Assembly (NCBI GenBank): GCA_947652855.1
Contig: CANTEO010000036.1
Location: 1-26,504, forward strand
Length of the DNA stretch: 26,504 nt
From: an uncultured Roseburia sp.
Lineage (GTDB): Bacteria; Bacillota; Clostridia; Lachnospirales; Lachnospiraceae
Direction of reading: 5' to 3'
The position numbers and the translations under genes are program-made. Shown here piece by piece: positions 1 to 7,507 of this stretch; the stretch's first letter is position 1; every line of letters starts with the position of its first letter. The notes under the pieces are model-generated. The model was given only the letters and a program-made list of their open reading frames with translations. It did not search any database and was not told where the DNA came from.

Positions 1-1
1 G

Positions 2-79
2 AAGGCGAAAGGGACCTGCAAAATATATGTCTATGCTCAAAATGGGGCATATAAGACCGTAAATGTAACTGTGAAATAG
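2..79 (+). CDS. C-terminal end of an Ig-like (Big_2-type) surface protein, partial
   Basis: Only the last 25 codons are present, read in the frame starting at base 2 and ending with TAG at 77-79. The peptide ends in an alternation of small, hydrophobic and Thr/Asn residues (KGTCKIYVYAQNGAYKTVNV), which resembles the last two beta strands of bacterial Ig-like group 2 domains. These are usually found at the C-terminal end of secreted or cell-wall proteins in Clostridia. The family call is inferred from a very short piece. A strong terminator lies 90 bp downstream and fits the end of this transcription unit. Nothing can be said about the rest of the protein. Confidence 0.5.
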   Translation, partial: KAKGTCKIYVYAQNGAYKTVNVTVK

Positions 80-169
80 CTTGCGGATCCCTGTCAAAGT
101 GAAGCCAGAGACAGAGGGAGATATCGTTCATAAATTCAGTGCAGGTTTTGCGCAATTTCATTAAATTAA

Positions 170-209
170 GGAACCTTTTACAGTTTAAATTGTAAAAGGT
201 TCCTTTTTT
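170..209 (+). terminator. Rho-independent terminator after the surface-protein gene
   Basis: A perfect 13-bp stem, 170-182 (GGAACCTTTTACA) with 191-203, encloses an 8-nt loop and is followed by six T at 204-209. The T-tract is on the plus strand, so it fits the gene ending at 79. On the minus strand the hairpin is followed by TTAATTTAA, so it could also weakly stop transcription coming from aroC. Confidence 0.85.
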
Positions 210-239
210 CTGTGATAATAAAATAGGAAGGAAAACGCC

Positions 240-296
240 CCCCTAATTCCCCTCATGATTGAGGGGATAGGGGAGTTGAAGTGGGCTTGCCCACTT
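240..296. repeat. Two adjacent palindromic hairpins between converging genes
   Basis: The first hairpin pairs 240-244 (CCCCT) with 269-273 and 249-255 (CCCCTCA) with 260-266 around a TGAT loop. The second pairs 279-285 (AAGTGGG) with 290-296 around a CTTG tetraloop. Neither is followed by a T-run on either strand, so they are not ordinary terminators. Compact double palindromes of this kind are often members of dispersed intergenic repeat families, but copy number cannot be seen from one window. Confidence 0.5.
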
Positions 297-329
297 TGTT
301 CCGGAAGAAGGCCGTTTTTATGATGCGCC

Positions 330-1427
330 TTACTTTTTGTAAAAAGCCCGAATGGAATCGACTTTTGCAGTCATGTTCAACAGCATCGCGTCGCATACCG
401 TCAGGGCCGCCATGGACTCCACGACGACTACGGCACGCGGGACGATGACCGGGTCATGCCTGCCGTGGATGGAAATTTCGGCCTCCTCGCCCGAAACAGT
501 GACCGTCTGCTGTGGCGCCGCAATGGACGGCGTAGGCTTTATGGCAGCCTGAAAGACAATGGGCGACCCGTCGCTGATGCCTCCAAGCGTCCCTCCGGAA
601 TGATTGGAGCTTTTTTTGGCCTGTCCGTCTTTTGCGATGAAAAAGCCGTCGTTGTTTTCGCTGCCCTTCGCGCGGGATGCAAAAAAGCCGTCTCCAAGCG
701 AAAAGCCTTTGACGGCCCCGATGGAGAAGATGGCCTTCGCGAGGTTTGCGTCCAGCTTCTCAAACACAGGGTCTCCAAGCCCGATGGGAACGCCGTCTAT
801 GACGCATTCGATTACTCCGCCGGAAGAGTCCCTATGCTCCATGCAGCTCTCCAAATATTCTTTCGCCTTTTTCGCAGCGTCGCCGTCCGGCATAAAAAGG
901 GCGTTTTTTTGAATTTCATCTTTATCGAAGGAGGCGATTTCCACCGGCCCTATGGATCTTGCATATGTGGTGAGCGTTATGCCAAGCTCCCGTAACAATT
1001 TGCAGGCGACTGCGCCGGCGGCGACCCGCCCAATCGTTTCCCTGCCGGAAGAGCGGCCTCCGCCCCGATAGTCCCGAAAGCCGTATTTTGCGTCAAACGT
1101 GAAGTCCGCGTGTCCCGGGCGGTAAATGGATGCAATTTCGCTGTAGTCTCTGGAGCGCTGATCTTGATTCTGCACGGCCATGGAGATGGGGGTTCCGGTA
1201 GTTTTGCCCTCAAAGACGCCGGAAAGGATCTCAACTGCGTCCGCTTCTTTGCGTTGCGTCGCATAGCGGGACTGCCCCGGCTTCCTTCTGTCAAGGTATG
1301 CTTGAATGTCTTCTTCAGACAATGCAAGGCCGGCGGGGCAGCCGTCCACCACGACGCCAATGCCTTTTCCATGGGACTCTCCCCAAGTAGTGATTTTAAA
1401 TAGAGTTCCAAATGTGGAACCTGCCAT
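330..1427 (-). CDS. aroC: Chorismate synthase
   Basis: This enzyme converts 5-enolpyruvylshikimate-3-phosphate to chorismate, the last common step of aromatic amino acid synthesis, using reduced FMN. The 365-residue protein has the usual length and carries the family signatures: GESHG at 16-20 with His19, RRKPGQSRY near 48-55, RPGHAD with His106, and GGGRSSGRET at 122-131. I chose the ATG at 1427 because it is preceded by AGGAGG with an 8-nt spacer and gives the conserved N-terminus MAGSTFGTLF. An in-frame ATG at 1451 has no ribosome binding site. The gene stands alone, divergent from tgt; no other shikimate gene is nearby. No sign of damage. Confidence 0.97.
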   Translation of the reverse strand: MAGSTFGTLFKITTWGESHGKGIGVVVDGCPAGLALSEEDIQAYLDRRKPGQSRYATQRKEADAVEILSGVFEGKTTGTPISMAVQNQDQRSRDYSEIASIYRPGHADFTFDAKYGFRDYRGGGRSSGRETIGRVAAGAVACKLLRELGITLTTYARSIGPVEIASFDKDEIQKNALFMPDGDAAKKAKEYLESCMEHRDSSGGVIECVIDGVPIGLGDPVFEKLDANLAKAIFSIGAVKGFSLGDGFFASRAKGSENNDGFFIAKDGQAKKSSNHSGGTLGGISDGSPIVFQAAIKPTPSIAAPQQTVTVSGEEAEISIHGRHDPVIVPRAVVVVESMAALTVCDAMLLNMTAKVDSIRAFYKK

Positions 1428-1462
1428 ATGATGCGCCTCCTCTTGTCTCATTTTGTAAAAAA

Positions 1463-1468
1463 ATTATA
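1463..1468 (-). promoter_or_regulatory. Probable -10 element of aroC
   Basis: On the minus strand a perfect TATAAT lies 35 bp upstream of the aroC start codon. The hexamer 17 bp further upstream is TATCTT, a poor match to a sigma-A -35 box, so the promoter is assigned on the -10 and its position only. Confidence 0.4.
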
Positions 1469-1551
1469 GCAGATAGGGAGAAAGAAAGATAGGGGGTTTC
1501 TGCAATCTTGATCTGATTTGTCCAGACGATGGCAGAAAATAAATTGCATAC

Positions 1552-1580
1552 TTGAAATATGAAGAGATTCAGTCTATGAT
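1552..1580 (+). promoter_or_regulatory. Sigma-A-type promoter of tgt
   Basis: TTGAAA at 1552-1557 and TATGAT at 1575-1580 are separated by exactly 17 bp. Transcription would start near 1587, about 60 nt before the chosen tgt start codon. The in-frame ATG at 1602 would then have only about 15 nt of leader and no ribosome binding site, which argues against it as the start. Confidence 0.7.
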
Positions 1581-1646
1581 AATAAGGATATCATATTTTA
1601 AATGGCGGCAGAAAGACGCTGCGCTGTTGGGAAGAAAGAGGTTTTT

Positions 1647-2801
1647 ATGGCGGCATATACGATTTTGAAGCAGGACGGCAATGCAAAGCGCGCGGAATTT
1701 CAGACAGTGCACGGCGTGATTCAGACCCCGGTGTTTATGAATGTGGGGACGGCGGCTGCGATTAAGGGGGCTGTGTCCAGTGAGGATTTAAATGGGCTGA
1801 AGACGCAGGTGGAGCTTTCGAATACGTACCACCTTCATGTCAGGCCCGGGGACGAGCTGATCCACGAGTTGGGGGGCCTGCATAAATTCATGGCGTGGGA
1901 GAAGCCGATCCTTACGGATTCCGGCGGGTTTCAGGTGTTTTCCCTGGCGAAGCTTCGAAAGATAAAGGAGGAAGGCGTGCAGTTCCATTCCCATGTGGAT
2001 GGGCGGAAGATTTTTATGGGGCCGGAGGAGAGCATGAGGATTCAGTCTAACCTTGCCTCAACGATTGCCATGGCGTTTGACGAATGCCCAAGCAGCGTTG
2101 CGGACAGGGGCTATGTGCAGGATTCCGTAGACCGCACGGCGAGGTGGCTGGTGCGCTGTAAAGAGGAGATGGGGCGCCTAAACGGCTTAGAGCGCACGAT
2201 CAATAAAGAGCAGCTTTTATTTGGAATTAACCAAGGGGCGGTATATGAGGACATCCGCATCGGCCATGCGAAACGGATTGCGGAGCTTGACCTTGACGGG
2301 TATGCGGTGGGCGGGCTCGCCGTGGGGGAGAGCCATGAGGAGATGTACCGCATTTTGGACGTGACCGTGCCGCATTTGCCGAAGGACAAGCCGACCTATT
2401 TGATGGGAGTCGGAACGCCGGCGAATATCTTAGAGGCGGTGGGGCGTGGGGTGGATTTTTTTGACTGCGTTTACCCGACCAGGAACGGGCGGCATGGGCA
2501 TGTGTATACGAATCAGGGGAAACGGAACCTGTTCAACCAAAAATATGCTGCGGACATGAGGCCGATTGAGGAGGGATGCCAATGCCCGGCGTGCCGCAAG
2601 TACGGCAGGGCATACATCCGGCATTTGCTGAAGGCTGGAGAAATGCTTGGGATGCGTCTTTGCGTGCTGCACAACCTTTATTTTTACAATACGATGATGG
2701 AGGAGATCCGCGCGGCGATTGAAGAGGGGCGGTATCAAAGCTATAAAGAGGAAAAGCTGTATGGGATGCAGGACGGGCAGCGGCAAGAGGGCCTGGGATA
2801 A
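1647..2801 (+). CDS. tgt: tRNA-guanine(34) transglycosylase (preQ1-type)
   Basis: This enzyme exchanges guanine for preQ1 at the wobble position of tRNAs with GUN anticodons, a step in queuosine synthesis. The 384-residue protein shows the proton-transfer Asp91 in DSGGFQVFSL, the expected nucleophile Asp273 in DFFDCVYPTRNGRHG, and the zinc site Cys311, Cys313, Cys316 and His342. Cys147 in FDECPS is the residue typical of bacterial preQ1-using enzymes. The ATG at 1647 follows an AGAGG site and gives the normal N-terminus; the frame stays open to an ATG at 1602, which I reject for lack of a ribosome binding site. No other queuosine genes are in the window. Confidence 0.96.
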   Translation: MAAYTILKQDGNAKRAEFQTVHGVIQTPVFMNVGTAAAIKGAVSSEDLNGLKTQVELSNTYHLHVRPGDELIHELGGLHKFMAWEKPILTDSGGFQVFSLAKLRKIKEEGVQFHSHVDGRKIFMGPEESMRIQSNLASTIAMAFDECPSSVADRGYVQDSVDRTARWLVRCKEEMGRLNGLERTINKEQLLFGINQGAVYEDIRIGHAKRIAELDLDGYAVGGLAVGESHEEMYRILDVTVPHLPKDKPTYLMGVGTPANILEAVGRGVDFFDCVYPTRNGRHGHVYTNQGKRNLFNQKYAADMRPIEEGCQCPACRKYGRAYIRHLLKAGEMLGMRLCVLHNLYFYNTMMEEIRAAIEEGRYQSYKEEKLYGMQDGQRQEGLG

Positions 2802-2907
2802 GGCGTGAAATGGAATGCGGCTTAACATGTTGGGAAGAAGGCCGCCAGGCACAGGCAGGCTGCGTAGTAACAGGATAGGAATAGAATAAGAGAAAGAAGG
2901 AAATAGC

Positions 2908-3957
2908 ATGATAAAAATTGACATTATCTCCGGCTTTTTAGGGGCGGGAAAGACGACATTCATCAAAAAGATATTGGAAGAGGCGCTTCAGGGAGAAAAA
3001 ATAGCGATTATAGAGAATGAGTTTGGCGAGATTGGCATTGACGGCGGGTTTTTAAAGGATTCTGGCGTAAACGTCACAGAGATGAACTCTGGCTGCATCT
3101 GCTGCTCCCTCGTAGGCGATTTTGGCAAGAATTTAAACGAGGTGATTACGGCGTACCGGCCGGACCGCATTCTGATTGAGCCGTCCGGCGTGGGAAAATT
3201 GTCGGATGTGATGAAATCGGTCATTGATGTTGAAAAAGAGCAGGATGTGAAGCTAAATGCCCTCGTTACGGTCGTGAACGCCAAAAAGGCGTCAAAGCAG
3301 ATGAAGGCGTTTGGGGAATTTTTCAATAATCAGATTGCGTATGCCACGACAATTGTGCTAAGCAGGACGCAGGACGTTTCTTCGTCTCAGCTTGAGCTTT
3401 GCGTGAAGCGGCTGCAGGAATTGAATGGAAAGGCTTCGGTCATCACGACGCCATGGGAGCAGATTTCCGGCGGGCAGATCTTAAGGGCCGTGGAGGGGCA
3501 GGATTCCCTGGAGATGAAGGCTCTGGCGGAGGAGGAGCATCACAGGGAGGCCATGGAGCATGAGCGCCATCACCATGGGCATGAGCAGGAAGGACATTGC
3601 CATAAGCAGGAAGGACATTGCCATGAGCATGATGGGCATTGCCATGAACATGAGCATGACCACGGGCATCATCATGCTGACGATATCTTTACCAGCTGGG
3701 GAAAGGAGACCCCGCGCAAATATACGAAAGCGGAAATTGAGGCGGCGTTGGCCGCGCTTTCGGAGGGCGGCGCGCATGGCGAGGCGCTTCGGGCAAAAGG
3801 GATGGTTGAGAATGCGGACGGCGGCTGGATTTATTTTGACATGGTTCCGGGAGAATACGAAATCCGGGACGGCGAGCCAGACTATACCGGGCGGCTCTGC
3901 GTCATTGGGACGGATTTAGACGAGAAAAAATTAGAGGAGCTGTTTGGGATTGCATAA
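2908..3957 (+). CDS. G3E-family (COG0523/CobW-like) GTPase with His/Cys-rich metal tract
   Basis: This is a putative metallochaperone GTPase of 349 residues. The P-loop GFLGAGKT is at 9-16, an ENEFGEIGID motif at 36-45, the family metal motif CxCC at Cys63, Cys65 and Cys66, and a Walker B-like ILIEPSGVG at 88-96. The usual NKxD base-specificity motif is replaced by SRTQ at 152-155. Residues 211-256 form a very His-rich stretch with repeated GHCH motifs, probably a metal reservoir or transfer site. A shorter C-terminal CobW-like region follows. It sits 106 bp after tgt and 14 bp before a second G3E gene. I saw no Zur-like palindrome upstream, so the metal is unknown; zinc is a guess from the family and the His/Cys ligands. 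Confidence 0.88.
   Translation: MIKIDIISGFLGAGKTTFIKKILEEALQGEKIAIIENEFGEIGIDGGFLKDSGVNVTEMNSGCICCSLVGDFGKNLNEVITAYRPDRILIEPSGVGKLSDVMKSVIDVEKEQDVKLNALVTVVNAKKASKQMKAFGEFFNNQIAYATTIVLSRTQDVSSSQLELCVKRLQELNGKASVITTPWEQISGGQILRAVEGQDSLEMKALAEEEHHREAMEHERHHHGHEQEGHCHKQEGHCHEHDGHCHEHEHDHGHHHADDIFTSWGKETPRKYTKAEIEAALAALSEGGAHGEALRAKGMVENADGGWIYFDMVPGEYEIRDGEPDYTGRLCVIGTDLDEKKLEELFGIA
3589..3651 (+). repeat. Three tandem 21-bp repeats encoding a GHCH metal motif
   Basis: Three in-frame 21-bp units at 3589-3609, 3610-3630 and 3631-3651 encode EGHCHKQ, EGHCHEH and DGHCHEH. The unit length is a multiple of three, so gain or loss of a copy would keep the frame and change the number of His/Cys ligands. 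Confidence 0.85.
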
Positions 3958-3971
3958 GAAAGGAAAAGGGA

Positions 3972-4913
3972 ATGGAAGAGATATCAGTATACCTGTTTAC
4001 CGGGTTTATGGACAGCGGGAAGACGACGTTGATTAGGCAGACGCTGTTTGAGGAACATTTTGCCGCAGGAGCAAGGACGCTGCTTTTGGCCTGTGAGGAC
4101 GGCGAGGAGGAGTACGATGAAGCGAGGCTGAAGGAGGCGGGCGTAAAGCTGCTTTTTTTAGAGAAAGAGGAGGACTTTACGGAAGAGCTGCTCGCATCGG
4201 CCAACCGCCAGTACGCGCCGGATCAGGTGTTTTTGGAATATAACGGAACCTGGGGCATGGATACGCTGCTTGAGGCGAAGCTGCCGGAAGGATGGACGAT
4301 TGTGCAGTCTTTGGCGACGGTGGACGCGACGACATTTGAGATGTACCTTGGAAATATGCGCTCCATGATTATGGAGCAGCTGTTTCAGGCGGACGTGGTG
4401 ATTTTTAACCGCTGCGACGACAATACGCCGAGGGGAAAATTCCGGGGCGCCATAAAGGCGGTCAACCGCCCGGCGCAGATTGTCTATGAGCGCGTGGACG
4501 GCACGATAGACGAGCGGGAGGACGAGCTGCCCTTTGACTTGAGCCAGGAGGTCATTGAAATTTCCGATGCGGATTACGCCATCTGGTATATGGACGCGCA
4601 GGAGAATTACAAAAAATACGACGGGAAGAAAGTGAGGTTTTTGGGCCTGGTCTATAATCCCGAGAACATGAAAAGCGGCGTGATGGTTCCGGGGCGGTTC
4701 GCCATGACCTGCTGCATTGAGGACGTCACCTTTTTGGGCTTTAAGTGCAAATATGCAAAATCAAAGGAAATCCCGCACAAATCCTGGATCCGCATTGAGG
4801 CGGAAATTCGCGTGGAATTTGCCAAAGAGTATAAGGGCAAGGGGCCGGTGCTGTACCCGCTGTCGGTGGAGCCGGCGGAGAAGCCGGAGGATGAGCTGGT
4901 GTATTTTTCCTGA
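3972..4913 (+). CDS. G3E-type GTPase fused to a YcgQ/DUF1980-like C-terminal domain
   Basis: The N-terminal half of this 313-residue protein is a P-loop GTPase with GFMDSGKTT at 11-19 and an NKxD-like NRCD at 146-149. The family CxCC motif is missing and the ENEFGE motif is replaced by CEDGEEEYD at 41-49. Residues about 205-310 look like the soluble C-terminal domain of YcgQ (TIGR03943/DUF1980): DGKKVRFLGLVY, RFAMTCCIEDVTFLG with Cys247-Cys248, then a basic linker and a strand pattern ending in EDELVYF. It starts 14 bp after the first G3E gene behind an AAAGGAAAAGGG site, so the two are almost surely co-expressed. No membrane segment is present, unlike full YcgQ. The domain assignment is from memory of the family pattern. 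Confidence 0.75.
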   Translation: MEEISVYLFTGFMDSGKTTLIRQTLFEEHFAAGARTLLLACEDGEEEYDEARLKEAGVKLLFLEKEEDFTEELLASANRQYAPDQVFLEYNGTWGMDTLLEAKLPEGWTIVQSLATVDATTFEMYLGNMRSMIMEQLFQADVVIFNRCDDNTPRGKFRGAIKAVNRPAQIVYERVDGTIDEREDELPFDLSQEVIEISDADYAIWYMDAQENYKKYDGKKVRFLGLVYNPENMKSGVMVPGRFAMTCCIEDVTFLGFKCKYAKSKEIPHKSWIRIEAEIRVEFAKEYKGKGPVLYPLSVEPAEKPEDELVYFS

Positions 4914-4973
4914 TTTTGTTTTGCGTTTCTTAAAAAAATTTCAAAATATTCTGCTTTATTTTTGAGGCAGGTA

Positions 4974-4982
4974 TGGTATACT
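4974..4982 (+). promoter_or_regulatory. Extended -10 promoter of the amidase-deacetylase gene
   Basis: TGG followed by TATACT (4977-4982) forms an extended -10 element 52 bp before the start codon. No good -35 hexamer sits 16-18 bp upstream, which is tolerated by extended -10 promoters. I did not find convincing sigma-E or sigma-G boxes, although sporulation control would be expected if the product acts only on spore cortex. Confidence 0.45.
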
Positions 4983-5033
4983 GAATAAGCGCGGCATCGT
5001 AAAACAGACAGCAGAGAAAAGATAAGGAGAGCC

Positions 5034-6668
5034 ATGAAATATATACGGGAAAGAGACGGGAAACGTGAAATTGTGGAAAAGAAAAGGCGAAGCCAGGCAT
5101 ATATCGTTCAGGCGGCGGTGAAATGGGCGTTCTGCATCATTGTGCTGGTTTTGATCGCGATGATTTTTTTGGCTTTGGATAAAAAATTAAATGATGGGAA
5201 GATTGTGGATAAAATCAGGGGCGCGTCTTCAGAGGCGTCGAAAAAGGAGCCGGACACGGAAAGCCTGCTTTTGACTGAGGAGGAGACGGAGGAAGGGCCC
5301 ACGCTTCGCGTCTGCATTGACCCGGGGCATGGCGGCATGGATCCGGGCTGCGACCATGAGGGCAGGTTGGAGTCTGAGGACAACTGGAAGCTGGCGCTTG
5401 AGGTGAAGAAGCAGATGGAGGCCGCCGGGATGGAGGTCGTCATGACAAGGGAGGACAACGACACGAAGGTCTTCCTAAAGGACAGGGTGGCGATTGCGAA
5501 CGCCTCCGGCGCGGATTATTTTATATCGCTGCATCGGAACAAGGGAGACGGGTACGGGGTTGAGACCTGGATGACCGCGAATGCCGGGCAGGTGACGGAT
5601 GCGCTGACGAACAATGTGCATAATGCGATCGTGGGCGCCAATGTGCAGCGGGACCGCGGCGTGAAGACGGGCACGGATTCGGGGGAGGGATCCGATTACT
5701 ATGTGATCGGCAACACGACGATGCCCGCCTGCCTGATTGAATTTGGCTTTATCAACGACGCGGAGGACAATCGGCTGTATGACGCTAATTTGGAAGGCTA
5801 TGCAAAGGCGATCACCACGGCGGTGCAGACGACGTATGATACGTATGGCGATACGGATTTGTTAAAGTCGGATGAGAAGGACGCGAAAGGGGACGGCGCC
5901 GCGGAAGAGGGAAATAAGAACGGCATGATCCTTCAGTATCCGGCGATCGACAATGTCAGCGCGTTAAGCGGCGAGATCTTAAACTGGGGGCAGGGCACGA
6001 ACGTAGATGAATACAACCGCCCGACAGGGTCGCTTAGCTATCAGGAAAAATTCAAGAATTACCCGGCGGACTTCATTGTCCCGACGACGGAGAAGAAAAT
6101 CTACCTGACCTTAGACGAGGGGTATGAGTATGGCTGCACGCCGTCTATTTTAAGCACGCTGAAGGAAAAAGGCGTGCAGGCCGTCTTTTTTGTGACGAAG
6201 CCTTATGTGGACTCCTCCCCGGATTTGGTGCGTCAGATGATTGAAGACGGGCATATTTTGGGCAATCACAGCGTGACCCATCCGTCGGCCGGGATTCCAA
6301 GCCTTGGCATTGAGGAGCAGACGAAGGAAGTGATGGATCTGCACAATTTCATAAAAGACAGCTATGGCTATGAGATGTGCTTATTCCGGTTCCCTTCCGG
6401 GAAATTCAGCGAGCAGTCGTTGGCCGTTTTGAATAACTGCGGCTACCGCGGGGTGTTTTGGAGCTTTGCATACCTCGATTACGACGTGAACAACCAGCCG
6501 GATGAGGCGGAGTCCCTGCAGAAGATGGTGGCGCAGCTCCATCCGGGGGCCATTTACCTGCTCCATGCGGAATCCTGGACGAATACGAACGTGCTTGGCG
6601 CTTTCATAGATAAGGTAAGGGAGGCGGGGTACGAATTTGCGTCGTACGCCGACACGCTGCAGCAATAG
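5034..6668 (+). CDS. Membrane-anchored fusion of N-acetylmuramoyl-L-alanine amidase and PdaA-type muramic acid deacetylase
   Basis: Residues 31-49 form one hydrophobic segment after a basic N-terminus, so the 544-residue protein is probably anchored with its catalytic part outside. An Amidase_3 domain spans about 90-268: His99 in IDPGHGG, an acidic ligand near Glu113-Glu115, His167 in SLHRN, and Glu236 in LIEFGFI. A NodB/PdaA domain spans about 345-542: TLDEGYEYG with Asp361, NHSVTH with His412 and His416, RFPSGKFS at 452-459, FWSFAYLDYDVNNQ at 475-488, and HPGAIYLLH ending at His511. The FWSxAxxDxxxNNQ and HPGAIYLLH signatures are PdaA-like rather than generic deacetylase. In Bacillus, CwlD (amidase) and PdaA act in sequence to form muramic delta-lactam in spore cortex; here both activities appear in one chain. 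AAGGAGAGCC precedes the ATG. Confidence 0.9.
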   Translation: MKYIRERDGKREIVEKKRRSQAYIVQAAVKWAFCIIVLVLIAMIFLALDKKLNDGKIVDKIRGASSEASKKEPDTESLLLTEEETEEGPTLRVCIDPGHGGMDPGCDHEGRLESEDNWKLALEVKKQMEAAGMEVVMTREDNDTKVFLKDRVAIANASGADYFISLHRNKGDGYGVETWMTANAGQVTDALTNNVHNAIVGANVQRDRGVKTGTDSGEGSDYYVIGNTTMPACLIEFGFINDAEDNRLYDANLEGYAKAITTAVQTTYDTYGDTDLLKSDEKDAKGDGAAEEGNKNGMILQYPAIDNVSALSGEILNWGQGTNVDEYNRPTGSLSYQEKFKNYPADFIVPTTEKKIYLTLDEGYEYGCTPSILSTLKEKGVQAVFFVTKPYVDSSPDLVRQMIEDGHILGNHSVTHPSAGIPSLGIEEQTKEVMDLHNFIKDSYGYEMCLFRFPSGKFSEQSLAVLNNCGYRGVFWSFAYLDYDVNNQPDEAESLQKMVAQLHPGAIYLLHAESWTNTNVLGAFIDKVREAGYEFASYADTLQQ

Positions 6669-6690
6669 CCATTTGGCATAGTATATCAAA

Positions 6691-6730
6691 AAGCCACAGG
6701 CCGCCGCTTAAACGGACGGCTCTGTGGCTT
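6691..6730 (+). promoter_or_regulatory. Long imperfect hairpin in the rnc leader
   Basis: A 9-bp outer stem, 6691-6699 (AAGCCACAG) with 6722-6730, continues inward with 4 bp and 3 bp separated by single-base bulges (U6721, A6716) and closes on a 6-nt loop. No T-run follows on the plus strand, so it is not an efficient terminator. A second small hairpin (TGGGC at 6733-6737 with 6743-6747) follows, then the rnc ribosome binding site. The position suggests an mRNA processing or stability element, possibly cut by RNase III itself. Confidence 0.5.
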
Positions 6731-6769
6731 AATGGGCGTTTTGCCCAATCCAAAGAGGAGAACTAGAAA

Positions 6770-7456
6770 ATGAGGCAATGGAAAGAATGTCAAACAGTCA
6801 TAGGGTATCAATTTAAGGATGAAAATCTGCTGCGCCAGGCGCTGACGCACAGCTCTTTTGCGAATGAAAAATATTTAAAGAAGCATTCCGACAACGAACG
6901 CCTGGAGTTTTTGGGGGACGCGGTGTTGGAGGTCTCCTCCAGCGAGTTTTTGTTCTTTCACTATCCGGAGCTTTCGGAGGGGGATTTGACGAAGCTTAGG
7001 GCCAGCCTGGTTTGCGAGCCGACGCTGGCGGCTTGCGCGAGCCAGCTTCATTTGGGAGAGTTTATCCATTTGGGCAAAGGGGAGGAGCAGACCGGCGGGC
7101 GCGCCCGTAAGTCCATTCTGTCGGACGCCCTGGAGGCTTTGATCGGGGCAATTTATCTGGACGGCGGCTTTTCGGAGGCGAAACGGTTTGTCCAGGAGTT
7201 TATTTTAACGGACATAGAGCATAAGAAGCTTTTTTATGACAGCAAGACCAGCTTGCAGGAATTTGTCCAGGGGAATTATGAGGAAAAGCTGAATTATTGT
7301 CTGCTGGAGGAAACCGGGCCGGATCATGACAAGCATTTTACGGTGGAGGTTCGGATTGGCGAGCGGCCGATTGGGGTGGGGAGCGGACATACCAAAAAGG
7401 CGGCGGAGCAGGAGGCGGCGTATCAGGCGCTGTTGAAATTCCACGTGAAAGGATAG
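6770..7456 (+). CDS. rnc: Ribonuclease III
   Basis: This endonuclease cuts double-stranded RNA in rRNA processing and mRNA turnover. The 228-residue protein has the signature NERLEFLGDAV at 42-52, with Glu46 and Asp50 of the first acidic cluster, and SDALEALIGAIYLDGG with Asp119 and Glu122 completing the magnesium site. A double-stranded RNA-binding domain occupies about 158-226, ending in the typical GHTKKAAEQEAAYQAL pattern. AAAGAGGAG lies upstream of the ATG. It heads the rnc-smc-ftsY block, an order conserved in many Firmicutes. The hairpin at 6691-6730 is just upstream and could serve autoregulation, as is known for rnc in E. coli. Confidence 0.97.
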   Translation: MRQWKECQTVIGYQFKDENLLRQALTHSSFANEKYLKKHSDNERLEFLGDAVLEVSSSEFLFFHYPELSEGDLTKLRASLVCEPTLAACASQLHLGEFIHLGKGEEQTGGRARKSILSDALEALIGAIYLDGGFSEAKRFVQEFILTDIEHKKLFYDSKTSLQEFVQGNYEEKLNYCLLEETGPDHDKHFTVEVRIGERPIGVGSGHTKKAAEQEAAYQALLKFHVKG

Positions 7457-7507
7457 CATTGTGCGTATGGCGTCATGTTAGCCAGTGGCAGCCGGGCGGA
7501 GGGGGAT

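Noticed and set aside
1110..1403. Long open frames opposite aroC, smc, ftsY and other genes
   Set aside because: They lie on the opposite strand of well-supported genes, have no recognisable motifs or ribosome binding sites, and arise from the codon pattern of the real genes.
1602..1646. Upstream in-frame ATG that would lengthen tgt by 15 residues
   Set aside because: No ribosome binding site, only about 15 nt from the predicted transcription start, and the extra residues are not part of the family.
2802..2907. Search for a Zur-type palindrome or metal riboswitch before the G3E genes
   Set aside because: Only a weak GC hairpin (near 2817 and 2844) is present. No AT-rich Zur-like palindrome and no folded leader of riboswitch size could be seen.
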